From: Candidatus Jordarchaeia archaeon
GTDB lineage: Archaea; Asgardarchaeota; Jordiarchaeia; Jordiarchaeales; Jordiarchaeaceae
Length of the DNA: 36,347 nucleotides
Direction of reading: 5' to 3'
NCBI GenBank assembly: GCA_029856435.1
Contig: JAHQXB010000158.1
Span: 1-36,347, forward strand
Below, piece by piece: positions 21,465-29,638 of the stretch. The notes below the pieces were generated by a model. It ran no database searches. It was not told the origin of the DNA and worked only from the letters and a program-made list of their open reading frames with translations. Position 1 is the stretch's first letter; each line of letters begins with the position of its first letter. The position numbers were made by a program, and so were the translations under genes.

Positions 21465-22415
21465 ATGCCCGAATCAATAGAGAAAATGGCCTCTAGATCA
21501 AGTAGAGCTTTAGTTTTTGGAGTAGGCGGTGGCGGGGACATTCTGGGTACACTGCCAACAAGTGAATATTTGAATACTCTAGGAGTGGAGACAATTCTGG
21601 GGGGTGTGAGCTGGGAACGTGTAGTCTTTGACCCAAAACCTGGACCGAGATCACTAGAAGAGATACAAAATATAGAAAAAATATCTGATAGCACCGCCTA
21701 TACGTATAAAGACTCTCATACCCGCGAAGGGGTGTACTTTCAGTGTAGTAACATGGCTAATTTTCTTAATAAGAGGACAATAATTGTTGATGTTTCAAAA
21801 ACCGCGAGGGAAATCTCAAGAGGGCTGCAGGAAACTGCGGAGAAGCTTGACTTGAACCTAATAATCGGTGTAGATGTGGGAGGAGACATTCTAGCCGGAG
21901 GATCTGAGCCTGGGCTGAGGAGCCCCCTTTGCGACGGTACGATACTTGCCGCCCTTAGTTTACTGAAAATTCCAACAGCCATAGCTGTTTTTGGTTCAGG
22001 TTGTGACGGGGAACTTACCTTGGATGAGCTTATTGGGAGGTACGAGCTTGTAGCCAAGAAATCTGGATATTTGGGTGCGCGAGGCATGACTCCCGATGAT
22101 TTTTCAATTATGAGTAAAGCCGTAAAGTATGTTAAAACCGAAGCCAGCCTTCTCCCTCTAAAAGCTTGGAAGGGAGAGCACGGAGTTTTCAAAATTAGAG
22201 ATGGTGCCCGTAGCGTAAATCTCTCAATCATCTCAACCATTAGCTTTTATTTTGATACTAAGACTGTCTATAGTTTGAGCCCCATCGGGAAGGCTCTCAG
22301 GAATGCCAAAAATTTTCAAGATGCAAACAAAAGACTTCATAGACTTGGCCTAACTACAGAATACGACTTTGAGTTAAACTATCTGAAAAATGGTAAAAGT
22401 GCAGGTATGGGATGA
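21465..22415 (+). CDS. DUF1152 family protein
   Basis: A 316-residue archaeal protein of the DUF1152 family, whose function is not established to my knowledge. Visible features are the glycine-rich N-terminal ALVFGVGGGGDILGTLPTSEYL, typical of a nucleotide-binding Rossmann-like loop, then ILGGVSWERVVFDPKPGPRS, a central GVDVGGDILAGGSEPGLRSPLCDGTILAAL (shown in part by DVGGDILAGGSEPGLRSPL), AVFGSGCDGELTLDEL, and the C-terminal TISFYFDTKTVY. Two near-identical GGGDIL/GGDIL loops suggest an internal duplication of a phosphate-binding motif. Start ATG at 21465 with GGAGAA 6 nt upstream. It stands alone between psmB and the convergent radical SAM gene. Confidence 0.85.
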   Translation: MPESIEKMASRSSRALVFGVGGGGDILGTLPTSEYLNTLGVETILGGVSWERVVFDPKPGPRSLEEIQNIEKISDSTAYTYKDSHTREGVYFQCSNMANFLNKRTIIVDVSKTAREISRGLQETAEKLDLNLIIGVDVGGDILAGGSEPGLRSPLCDGTILAALSLLKIPTAIAVFGSGCDGELTLDELIGRYELVAKKSGYLGARGMTPDDFSIMSKAVKYVKTEASLLPLKAWKGEHGVFKIRDGARSVNLSIISTISFYFDTKTVYSLSPIGKALRNAKNFQDANKRLHRLGLTTEYDFELNYLKNGKSAGMG

Positions 22416-22439
22416 GCTTTCATCTTTTTTTCTCCTTTT

Positions 22440-23708
22440 TCAGATTTGAAAATCACTAATCCTTTTTGAAGCCTTCATCTGCGAGTCGAAAAATCCCCAA
22501 ATCCTGCCGCCGCGGCCGATTTCATATAAATCTCTGAGCACATCCTTGTCTAAGGGTGCAGGTTTGCTTTTAGCTAGGGGCGTTCCTGCAAGTGGTATGA
22601 AGTAGTGAAGCCTAGCCTTAACTTCACGTTTCTTCAAAAGGTTTTTAATAACTTCGTAAGTCGTATATTGGTCTTCCCTTGTTTCTGATGGGAAACCCAG
22701 AAGAAAATCTACAGAGGCGCCTAAACCATTTTTTACTGCGCAATCCACTGCTGCGTAAACATCCTCTACTGAGTGTCCCCTATTCATTAATTTGAGTATG
22801 CGGTTGCTTCCAGACTGAGCCCCTATGGCAATAGTTTTGTTACTGCAGTACTCTGAAATAATTCCTGCCACTTCTTCATCAAAATTTTCAGGTCTGCCTT
22901 CTGAGGGAAATGTGCAGAAGAAGACCCGGGTATTATCATATGATTTTATAATTCTTAGTAAACCTTCAATAGCTTTGGGGTCTGCTTTTTTTCCATCTTG
23001 GGAACCGTAACAGAGTGAGTTTGGACTAATAAATCTAATATCGACGCTTCTTCTATTTCTAAACCGTTTTTCGTAGGCTTCTACATGTTTTTTTACGGCT
23101 TCTAAACTTCTATGAAGCATTTTTCCACCGAAAATATAGGAAACTTCACAGTACCTGCACCCATGAGGACAGCCCCTACTAATCTCAATGGGCGGAAACA
23201 TATCAAACTTTTCCGAGAAACCATAAAATTCATCCAGAGATAATTCTCTTGGCTTGTTTGACACCACTTCGTTGCCAAGAAGATACGCGATTCCTGGAGT
23301 ATTGTAAATTGGCTTATTCACTTGAACATTATAGATTAAGTCTGGAAAACTAGCTTCACCCGGACCCACGACTACCACATCAAAACCCATTTTCAGAGTT
23401 CCTCTAACGTCTCCAGTGGCGTGGGGCCCCCCTGCAACTAGGATAAAGTTCTCTCTCCCAAGCTGGTTAATGCAACCTAAAATTTTTTTTAACTCTACCA
23501 GAATTATCGGAGTCTGCGTAGTGAAAAAAGAATATGCAAAAACTACTCTCCCATACTCTTCAAACATCCTCCTGATGCTGTCCTCTGTTAGAACTCTGGC
23601 ATCTCTAATGATGCTTATGGGTGTAGTACCAAATCTTTTATCCCTTTCCAGTGCTCCCAGCAGGGGAGCAAAACTGTACCAATTTTGTTTAAAAATTCTT
23701 AGAACCAA
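22440..23708 (-). CDS. B12-binding/radical SAM protein, MJ1487-like
   Basis: A 422-residue radical SAM enzyme with an N-terminal cobalamin-binding-like domain (about 1-145): NWYSFAPLLGALE, FILVAGGPHATGD, MGFDVVVVGPGEASFPDLI. The radical SAM core follows, with the [4Fe-4S] motif C180-x3-C184-x2-C187 (GCPHGCRYC), IAIGAQSGSNRILKLMNRGH and VDFLLGFPSETRED. The layout resembles the archaeal family typified by MJ1487, whose reaction is unknown. The His usual for base-off cobalamin binding (DxHxxG) is not evident, so B12 binding may be weak or absent. GTG or ATG at 23708. Convergent with DUF1152, 24 nt between stops. Confidence 0.88.
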   Translation of the reverse strand: MVLRIFKQNWYSFAPLLGALERDKRFGTTPISIIRDARVLTEDSIRRMFEEYGRVVFAYSFFTTQTPIILVELKKILGCINQLGRENFILVAGGPHATGDVRGTLKMGFDVVVVGPGEASFPDLIYNVQVNKPIYNTPGIAYLLGNEVVSNKPRELSLDEFYGFSEKFDMFPPIEISRGCPHGCRYCEVSYIFGGKMLHRSLEAVKKHVEAYEKRFRNRRSVDIRFISPNSLCYGSQDGKKADPKAIEGLLRIIKSYDNTRVFFCTFPSEGRPENFDEEVAGIISEYCSNKTIAIGAQSGSNRILKLMNRGHSVEDVYAAVDCAVKNGLGASVDFLLGFPSETREDQYTTYEVIKNLLKKREVKARLHYFIPLAGTPLAKSKPAPLDKDVLRDLYEIGRGGRIWGFFDSQMKASKRISDFQI

Positions 23709-24450
23709 TAGAAACTTCGTCCACCCCCTTTTTTGGGCTAAAGGGCACTAGGGTTCCACTCTAGCTGTAGAAATTTCTGGTGTTTTTTCCGTTTTTCATT
23801 CAATCCAGAACCGGTGTCGGTCGGTATTTTTGTAATTCTCTGCTGTTTAGGCAGTTACCCCTGTCTTTGGGGTCGTCGTGCTTGGGATGTTGACGATACG
23901 CAGACGTACTTTATGTTCTCTCTCTGTTTGTGGATGTGGAGCAGTCGCTTGATTTTACTTTGGAGTATCCATCTCTTGAACCGCCGGCTGTTGTGAATGC
24001 TTGTAGCTTGTTCTGTTTACCCTATTTCTGGATGGTTTGTGTCGTGGTGTCTAGTGGTTGTTTTGTCTCTTTTGGGTTGTGTAATCGCTCCATGGGCATC
24101 CGGCTGTAGTTCAGCGTAATTCTATTGGAACACCGCTATTTTAGAACTGTTAGCATAAGGCGAATCAATCGTACACAGTATTCTAAAAAAATAAATTTTT
24201 TCAACTATTTTTTGCGAACGATTTCCTCTAGCTTACTCAAAGAAGGAACCATAATCCAATATCCTATTTCCACCTCTTAGCCTTTAATTGGGTTTCGGAA
24301 CTTAAATAAATATGGAAGCCAAAAATATTATTGACATTTCACGGGAATCCACTGTTCTAAAAGAAAAAAATACGAAATTTCATGAATTTAAATAGAGGCG
24401 CCCCGGATTAGAAAAGGTAGTCCTTTGCTCGAACTGTAGGAGGAAGGACC
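23709..24450. other. Spacer of unusual composition, possible gene remnant
   Basis: About 740 nt. Between roughly 23810 and 24120 the sequence is G+T-rich on the plus strand and clearly higher in GC than the flanking spacers. A 71-codon open stretch runs 23894-24109 without a start codon near its beginning. Its translation looks protein-like (VDVEQSLDFTLEYPSLEPPA), so decayed coding sequence is possible. The last 300 nt are AT-rich promoter-like DNA leading to the gene at 24451. Confidence 0.4.
23894..24109 (+). pseudogene. Possible decayed coding remnant
   Basis: A stop-to-stop frame of 71 codons with a protein-like composition (DVLYVLSLFVDVEQSLDFTL, then YPSLEPPAVVNACSLFC), but no upstream start or ribosome binding site and stops just before it. 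It could be the remains of a transferred or transposon gene. I do not recognise a family. Confidence 0.22.
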
Positions 24451-25047
24451 TTGCCCGGTTATGAAAAAAAATACATTGGACTAAACACAAATATGGAAGC
24501 GGTTTTTGAGGATCTTAAAGCCTTTTTCACGGATCAGGGATTCAAAATTAAATCCTTAAATAAAAAAAAGGGAATTATGGAAGTCCAGACGGAAAGCGAC
24601 GTGGATAAGAGCTATGGCAAAATTTCTTTTATTGGGAACCCTAATGATTACGTAGCCCGGGTTGACTGGGAAGCAACACTAAGAAAAGTTTTCTGGATAA
24701 ATTTCAGCAATAAGTTACATGACCAGATAAAGAAAAATAGTAACCCTGAAAAGCAGGGAGAAATAAAGGGAGAAAGTTGGTCCCCCTCAGAAGAGATTAC
24801 AGGAAAACTGGATTGGAGGAGGGTTCCCGACGATCCAGAGTTGGCGAAGCTGAGAAAGGAAGCAGAAAAGGAGCTAGATGGTAAACGCAGTGTTCTTCTT
24901 GCACAAGCGGAAACCTACGAGATGGAGGGAGAAATAAAGGAAGCATTAAAACTCTACAAAATGGCAATTATAATATCAAAAGACTTGGGTGAAAAAGTCT
25001 ACGCCGAAATGTTTGAATCAAAAATTAACGAACTCCAAAAAAAGTAA
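24451..25047 (+). CDS. Uncharacterised protein with C-terminal TPR-like hairpin
   Basis: A 198-residue soluble protein not recognised. The N-terminal 90 residues (KYIGLNTNMEAVFEDLKAFF, followed by SLNKKKGIMEVQTESD) look like an alpha/beta domain. A charged linker (about 95-130) joins it to a helical C terminus (about 130-198) in which SVLLAQAETYEMEGEIKEAL and LYKMAIIISKDLGEKVYAEM resemble a tetratricopeptide pair. Start is TTG at 24451, about 5 nt after GGAGGAAGG; the next in-frame ATG is 14 residues further. Single gene. Confidence 0.7.
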   Translation: MPGYEKKYIGLNTNMEAVFEDLKAFFTDQGFKIKSLNKKKGIMEVQTESDVDKSYGKISFIGNPNDYVARVDWEATLRKVFWINFSNKLHDQIKKNSNPEKQGEIKGESWSPSEEITGKLDWRRVPDDPELAKLRKEAEKELDGKRSVLLAQAETYEMEGEIKEALKLYKMAIIISKDLGEKVYAEMFESKINELQKK

Positions 25048-25141
25048 AGTAAAAATTTTCCCTTCAACATAAGAATACAATGCGCTTCTCAACATTTTGA
25101 GGAATGCCAATTTAACGAATCCAAATTTTTGGGGAACTATT

Positions 25142-25297
25142 TTAGGTTGTTTTTCTTAGGAATTCTCGTCGCCTAATTACTTTTCCAGAAGATTCTATTT
25201 CCTCGAAAACTTTTACATGTTTATTTTTGTCTGACTTTTTTCCCTCCGCTCTTTCTTGCAGTGTGGCCCACCTGTCCAAAATCTCTAATACATACAT
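25142..25297 (-). CDS. Small basic protein, 51 residues, hypothetical
   Basis: A short frame in the spacer, with AGAGGAAACC just before the ATG. The product is MYVLEILDRWATLQERAEGK, a Lys-rich linker, then VFEEIESSGKVIRRREFLRK and TT. The composition (helical, charged, few rare residues) looks like a real small protein. It lies about 90 nt downstream of the membrane gene on the same strand and may be the third member of that operon. No family recognised. Confidence 0.5.
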   Translation of the reverse strand: MYVLEILDRWATLQERAEGKKSDKNKHVKVFEEIESSGKVIRRREFLRKTT

Positions 25298-25387
25298 TTG
25301 GTTTCCTCTGTTTCTCAGTGAAATTAAAATATATTTCCGGTTCTTTTAACATTTTAGTTGAAACCAACCCCTAGTAAAGAAGTGTTC

Positions 25388-25930
25388 CTATTCTAGGGTT
25401 TTGACGAAGTCCTCTGCCTTTTTTCTGAACCTATAGAACGATATGGTAATGAGTGCGGGTGCCAGTATGAGAGAGGAAATTACTGGAACTAGGAAAATCG
25501 GGTTATTAAATATGGCGTAGTTATTGTTTATGACCGCCCAGACAAAGCAGACAAGGGTGAGGTATCCTGCATAAAGAAGCGCTGCCACAGCGATGGCAAT
25601 ATAGCGCCAATCCTCCCATAAAGCGCTCCTTGAAACTAGGGAAGATAGGTTCCATGTCTGAATTACCGCTACCGTAAATAGTATTAACCCTGTGGCTAGA
25701 ACTACCATCACAACGGGACCTACGAGCGGATTCATCCCAAAGAATTCACTTAGAGTCATAATGTCTCCAGTGGTTGAAAGGACTAGAATAAAGGGCCCCA
25801 AAGGGTATTCTATGCCCGTGGCTAGCCTTATAGAAAACTTCAAGACGGGGGCAGGGATTAGCGCCAGTAATACTACAGGTATGATAAGTAATGCTAATAC
25901 AATTATTATTGATTTATAAGCCAACCTCAT
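25388..25930 (-). CDS. Four-TM membrane protein of unknown function
   Basis: A 180-residue integral membrane protein with hydrophobic helices at about residues 7-27, 65-90, 107-132 and 140-165, a Leu/Ile/Val-rich composition and a short basic tail (YRFRKKAEDFVKTLE). No catalytic motif seen. Its start codon abuts the stop of the upstream roadblock-like gene (TAA-ATG), so the two are translated from one message and probably coupled. A signalling pair, with a membrane element for the cytoplasmic roadblock/winged-helix protein, is a plausible inference. Confidence 0.75.
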   Translation of the reverse strand: MRLAYKSIIIVLALLIIPVVLLALIPAPVLKFSIRLATGIEYPLGPFILVLSTTGDIMTLSEFFGMNPLVGPVVMVVLATGLILFTVAVIQTWNLSSLVSRSALWEDWRYIAIAVAALLYAGYLTLVCFVWAVINNNYAIFNNPIFLVPVISSLILAPALITISFYRFRKKAEDFVKTLE

Positions 25931-26872
25931 TTATTCAACCTCCCTTAACCATTCTATAGAGTTACCTACTCTTTCAAGAATATTTACGAGTTTAGTTTCA
26001 GGAATTTCAAGGAGACTAGCAATTTCTTCTAATGTTCTTTTTCCATTGCAGAGTCTTCTGAGCTCCTTGTAAAAATTAATGTAAGAGGGATCAATCCCAA
26101 AGAGTAATAAACTTCCCCTATCCAGTCTTTTAATGAGAGGATACTGCTTAACCCTTTTAACTGTGCTTTGACTTATTCCTCGCTGTATGGCTTTCCTAAC
26201 TAGTTCTAGTGGAATTCCTGTTTTTTCAACTATTTCTTGAACTGTTTTTTTACCATCAATTTCATTTAAAACTTTCATCTCTACTTCGTTAAACACCTCC
26301 GAAAGTTTACTTTTTTGTTCATCGGTTTGGAAAACTGGGGAAAAAATTTCATGTTGCAGAATTTCGGATTTAGATCCGTCGAGCGTAAATTTTTCATATA
26401 ACATTAGGCATTCTTCTGCAGGGAGATAACTCAACTTCACAACTATTTGATCAATTCTTTTTGAAAAATGCATAATGTAGGGTGTTTTAGACAAAAGCGC
26501 CCCCAACCCTCCTTCAGTATAGATTGTAATTGCAGCGTTATCTGACAGCTTCCAAATAATTAGGGAGAGATCGCTTCTAGGTATGGCATAACTTCCCTTA
26601 GGATAAGATTCATGATTTTTTTGTACAAAGTTTGATATAAATTCCAGTATCTCCCTTCTCTGAGCCCTGCTACAATAAAATATTTTGCCCTGAGTATTTA
26701 AAATGCAAATGTTTGCTTTTGGAAAGGTTCCAATAACGCTTTCTATTTTTTGAGCAATCTTTTCGAGCTTGCGGAATAACTTTTTTTTCTCCTTTTCGTC
26801 TAAACCATCTTTTTTTAATTCCCTTAATTTATCAAGTCCCCAACTTCTTGAATAGGGGAAATTATTCATCAA
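25931..26872 (-). CDS. Roadblock-like domain plus winged-helix repeats
   Basis: A 313-residue cytoplasmic protein. After a charged helical start (MMNNFPYSRSWGLDKLRELK) comes a segment at about 40-155 with the strand-helix pattern of Roadblock/LC7 domains (ANICILNTQGKIFYCSRAQR, then SDLSLIIWKLSDNAAITIYT). Two helix-turn-helix-like repeats follow: VLNEIDGKKTVQEIVEKTGI with LELVRKAIQRG (about 205-245), and LRRLCNGKRTLEEIASLLEI with PETKLVNILERV (about 270-310). Each has the GKxTxxEIxxxxxI signature seen in archaeal winged-helix tails. Roadblock domains bind small Ras-like GTPases in other systems; none is in this window. Operon with the membrane gene directly downstream. Confidence 0.65.
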   Translation of the reverse strand: MMNNFPYSRSWGLDKLRELKKDGLDEKEKKKLFRKLEKIAQKIESVIGTFPKANICILNTQGKIFYCSRAQRREILEFISNFVQKNHESYPKGSYAIPRSDLSLIIWKLSDNAAITIYTEGGLGALLSKTPYIMHFSKRIDQIVVKLSYLPAEECLMLYEKFTLDGSKSEILQHEIFSPVFQTDEQKSKLSEVFNEVEMKVLNEIDGKKTVQEIVEKTGIPLELVRKAIQRGISQSTVKRVKQYPLIKRLDRGSLLLFGIDPSYINFYKELRRLCNGKRTLEEIASLLEIPETKLVNILERVGNSIEWLREVE

Positions 26873-26997
26873 AAATTATCCCTACCTACAAAATTGTGGT
26901 CTACCTAATCTCTATATATAAAACGGCTGCTCTCCTTTTCTAAACTTTATTTTTCTAAACAACTTTTACTTATCTCATACGATGGCAAATTTGATAT

Positions 26998-27399
26998 TTA
27001 AACTGGGAGGAGTCTGCCAGTATCCTTCATGCTCATTAACCTATCAAAAATCTTTCTACTAATTATCCCTACGATTTTATCACCGTCCTCCACGGCGATC
27101 CTCTCCGCATCTGTCTGCTGAAAAATCCTCTCAACCTCTATGATAGGAGCATTTCTATTCACCTTATAGACTGGACTTATCATTACATCCTCTGCTATAA
27201 GATCTTGCGGATTCTCTCCCTCAGCTATCACCCGAAAAATTTCCCTATCTGTCACTATTCCCACAATTTCACCTGAATCATCTTCAACTAAAAGTGAACC
27301 AACTTCCTCATTAACCATCATTCTTGCAACCTCTGGGAGAGGATCGTCGGATTTACAGATAACCACATTTTTTCTTGCTATGTCATAAGCTATGGACAC
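26998..27399 (-). CDS. Tandem CBS-domain protein
   Basis: A 133-residue stand-alone pair of CBS domains, the small modules that bind AMP, ATP, SAM or NAD and act as energy or metabolite sensors. CBS1 covers about 8-67 (ICKSDDPLPEVARMMVNEEV, GSLLVEDDSGEIVGIVTDRE); CBS2 about 72-125 (DVMISPVYKVNRNAPIIEVE, AVEDGDKIVGIISRKI). GTG start at 27399 with TTGAGGAC about 9 nt upstream. It is a single gene about 125 nt downstream of the roadblock-like gene's start region and may report to its neighbours, but the target is unknown. Confidence 0.9.
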   Translation of the reverse strand: MSIAYDIARKNVVICKSDDPLPEVARMMVNEEVGSLLVEDDSGEIVGIVTDREIFRVIAEGENPQDLIAEDVMISPVYKVNRNAPIIEVERIFQQTDAERIAVEDGDKIVGIISRKIFDRLMSMKDTGRLLPV

Positions 27400-27772
27400 G
27401 GTTTTCAGTCCTCAATTCAATGCGTTAAAATTTAATTTAATGAAGCTCTATTATCCTTAAATTTGTTACCCTAAAATTATGAGCAATTACTAATTGATGA
27501 AGACATTGCAAGAAACTATCTATTAACACGGATTAAAAAATTTATGGATATAATACTTTCATCCCATTTTCCATACCTATGGTTTACTTTGTAGGTTTCA
27601 CAAGTCTGAAAAAATTAGAAGACTTGAATATCTAAATTCTTGTTAGAGGTGTAATTGGGAAAACGGAAAAAAAATAATAAAAGGTATTCAAGCTGCAAAG
27701 GGTAAGAAACATTACCAAAAAGTAGATTTCTAAAGAGGAACTGTTATAGCGTTTGGCTATAAATTGTCACGT
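27400..27772. other. AT-rich spacer, nothing recognised
   Basis: About 370 nt upstream of the CBS gene and downstream of the zinc-ribbon gene. I see no open frame with a ribosome binding site, no repeat and no RNA-like GC island. Confidence 0.4.
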
Positions 27773-28246
27773 CTAGTTTTTAGTGTTTGGAATAAATTTG
27801 TGGCACCTTATGCATTCGAACCCGATGGGTTTCTCTTCTCCCCTTATTAGCAATGCGTCGGATTCGCCGAGTTCTCCATCGCCGCAAAGATGAAGAGCAG
27901 TAATTTTTGAGGTGTTCCCACAATGGAAACATTCATACTCGTACTCCACAGAGGATACATTCTTGACTTTATCGATGGATACCACATACTTTTCTATGAA
28001 CATTCTGCGACACACGGCACAGGAGTATACTATTTCATCGGCAATTATTGTTGTCGGGCAACCACAGCGAGGGCAATTTTTGTGGGGCCTTTTAACCCGG
28101 GATCCAAATAAACTTTTGGTCTCTAATTTTTGGTACCATCCACACCATTTGCAGACTTCGTGTAGAGGTGAATCGGTTTCGGGTGAGCTGATTCTTCTGA
28201 AAACCTTCATGAGCTCGGCCTTTTTCCACATTCGCTTTACCCTCAT
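27773..28246 (-). CDS. Multi zinc-ribbon protein
   Basis: A 157-residue protein dominated by Cys pairs: C32-x2-C35, C58-x2-C61 with C63, C76-x2-C79, C106-x2-C109, C121 and C145-x2-C148. These can form three small zinc ribbons. Between them lie short beta segments (TTIIADEIVYSCAVCRRMFI, SSVEYEYECFHCGNTSKITA). The N terminus is basic (MRVKRMWKKAELMKVFRRIS). Such proteins usually bind nucleic acid or act as transcription or protein-assembly scaffolds, but no family is recognised. ATG at 28246; an internal ATG at residue 6 or 13 could also serve. Confidence 0.7.
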   Translation of the reverse strand: MRVKRMWKKAELMKVFRRISSPETDSPLHEVCKWCGWYQKLETKSLFGSRVKRPHKNCPRCGCPTTIIADEIVYSCAVCRRMFIEKYVVSIDKVKNVSSVEYEYECFHCGNTSKITALHLCGDGELGESDALLIRGEEKPIGFECIRCHKFIPNTKN

Positions 28247-28555
28247 TGCATAGCCTTACGCAGAAGTATTTCTGCACAGTCGCACGTATAACAAAATTGG
28301 TTGAATGTATATATATAGCTTTCTCATCTTATTGAGAACTTCACAATAATTAAAAGGATAATATGCGAAAATAACAAAAAACCCTATAAAAATAATAGGA
28401 AAAATAGCGTCCCGCAGCAAAACAGTAAAAAATCACGTAAAAACAAATATTTAAAATATTATAAACTCTAAACAAACCCCAATGAATTTTAGAAGGAAAA
28501 GACAGGGATAAGTAAAACTGTTTTTTCCAACATGGCTTATAAAAATTTTATTAAA
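28247..28555. other. AT-rich spacer, nothing recognised
   Basis: Very AT-rich DNA between the zinc-ribbon gene and the transposon insertion. The upstream side contains TATATATAG around 28309, a plausible minus-strand TATA region for the zinc-ribbon gene. Confidence 0.35.
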
Positions 28556-28874
28556 CCTGTTACTGAATGATTTAGAATCGTTCGATTTCGCCTCAAAAAG
28601 GGGGTGTTTATAGGGCTTCTTTCACGATTTGGAGCCTTATTAGGGAGATGGAATCGAATAAATCTGCATCACCCCATATGTTTAAGCAACACTCCGGGGG
28701 GCTGAATTTTTGTAGTGACCTTGCCTTAGCCTGCCTCCGCATCCCTCCCTACCTCCATTTTTCTACACAAGGTGTTAAAAAGATGGGGAAATGTTTTCTC
28801 TCAAAGCCAGCCACAAAAACAGATCCCTACAAACAGGAGTGCTGCCTAAACATATGGCATCACCCCTGTTACTG
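28556..28874 (+). mobile_element. MITE-A copy 2, interrupted by MITE-B
   Basis: The 108-bp MITE-A sequence occupies 28566-28673, with a slightly decayed left end (AATGATT for GGTGATG). CCTGTTACTG occurs exactly at 28556-28565 and again at 28865-28874, the target duplication. The right copy does not follow the first CATCACC end; it follows a second CATCACC at 28858-28864. A second element (28674-28857) has therefore inserted at the very end of MITE-A and duplicated CATCACC. The insertion point is at the stop codon of the gene at 28869. Confidence 0.9.
28674..28857 (+). mobile_element. MITE-B, 184 bp, nested in MITE-A
   Basis: The left end starts CCATATGTTTAAGCAAC and the right end, read on the other strand, starts CCATATGTTTAGGCAGC. 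The terminal repeats extend 22 bp with two mismatches. It is flanked by CATCACC on both sides (28667-28673 and 28858-28864; eight bases if G is counted), a 7-8 bp target duplication. It has no coding capacity. A single copy is seen in the window and the parent family is unknown. Confidence 0.88.
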
Positions 28875-29252
28875 GTTTCTCTTCCCGAATTGGTTAACCC
28901 GTGCTGCGAGACTTCTTAGACAAGAAAGCTTGGAAGGATTGCCACTATATTTATGCATGATACTCTCAGCATAAGTCATAAAGCTCTCCATATCTACTCC
29001 TCGTTTAAGAAATAGACAGAGAAGGTTATATTTGTATGAAGATACAACCACATTTTTATCTTTAAAAACTATAGCTTTGGGCAGGATGTTGCGGTGCATC
29101 CCCACCATAAACATGGTGTAAAACTCAGTTATCATTTCCTTTACCGATGTCTCTCCGTCAAGGCTCGTTTCCCATTTTAACATTGGCCCATATTCCTGAT
29201 CCATGCCAATTAATGCCACTGCCTTCAACCCATAATCTTTAAGCGACTCCAC
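28869..29252 (-). CDS. Longin/roadblock-like small protein A
   Basis: A 127-residue soluble protein. GLKAVALIGMDQEYGPMLKW, then VGMHRNILPKAIVFKDKNVV and SSYKYNLLCLFLKRG, suggest alternating strands and helices of the longin/roadblock (profilin-like) fold, with a C-terminal helix (about 92-120) rich in Ser, Leu and Arg. I recognise a general similarity to small archaeal longin-like proteins, but assignment is weak. Start GTG at 29252 behind GGAGGATT. The stop codon lies inside the target duplication of MITE-A copy 2, so the insertion left the protein intact. Divergent from a second such gene at 29639, with MITE-A copy 3 between them. Confidence 0.65.
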   Translation of the reverse strand: MESLKDYGLKAVALIGMDQEYGPMLKWETSLDGETSVKEMITEFYTMFMVGMHRNILPKAIVFKDKNVVVSSYKYNLLCLFLKRGVDMESFMTYAESIMHKYSGNPSKLSCLRSLAARVNQFGKRNQ

Positions 29253-29459
29253 TTTTAATCCTCCTCTATGCCACTGAGAGAAATTAACATGAAATTATAT
29301 TAAATATAGTATTTTTTAGATAATATTCAAAGAACCTTTTCTTGAAAAATCCAAAAAACCTTATTATGCTTCAAATTATTCAAGTACTAAAACTTAATAG
29401 TATGCAAATGTTTAACAAAATAATTGTATATACCCCTAAATTACTTATACAAAATTTTT

Positions 29460-29587
29460 CATATTCCTTGGTGATGTAGAATCGTTCGTTTTCGCCTCAA
29501 AAAGGGGGTGTTTATAGGGCTTCTTTCACGATTTGGAGCCTTATTAGGGAGATGGAATCGAATAAATCTGCATCACCCATATTCCTT
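29460..29587 (+). mobile_element. MITE-A copy 3 with 9-10 bp target duplications
   Basis: The 108-bp element at 29470-29577 begins GGTGATGTAGA and ends TCTGCATCACC. CATATTCCTT flanks it on both sides (29460-29469 and 29578-29587), a 9-10 bp duplication. It sits in the divergent promoter region of the two longin-like genes, about 60 bp before the ATG at 29639, and so may affect their expression. Confidence 0.92.
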
Positions 29588-29638
29588 AATGGAAAAATTA
29601 AAAAGATTCTAAATTAAGGGAAAAAAATAGGGAAACAT

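Noticed and set aside
23894..24109. A functional gene in the compositional outlier
   Set aside because: No start codon or ribosome binding site at the beginning and stops immediately upstream; listed only as a low-confidence remnant.
28648..28974. Plus-strand frame of 108 codons through the nested MITEs
   Set aside because: It starts within MITE-A copy 2, crosses MITE-B and ends antisense to the gene at 28869-29252; no protein-like features.
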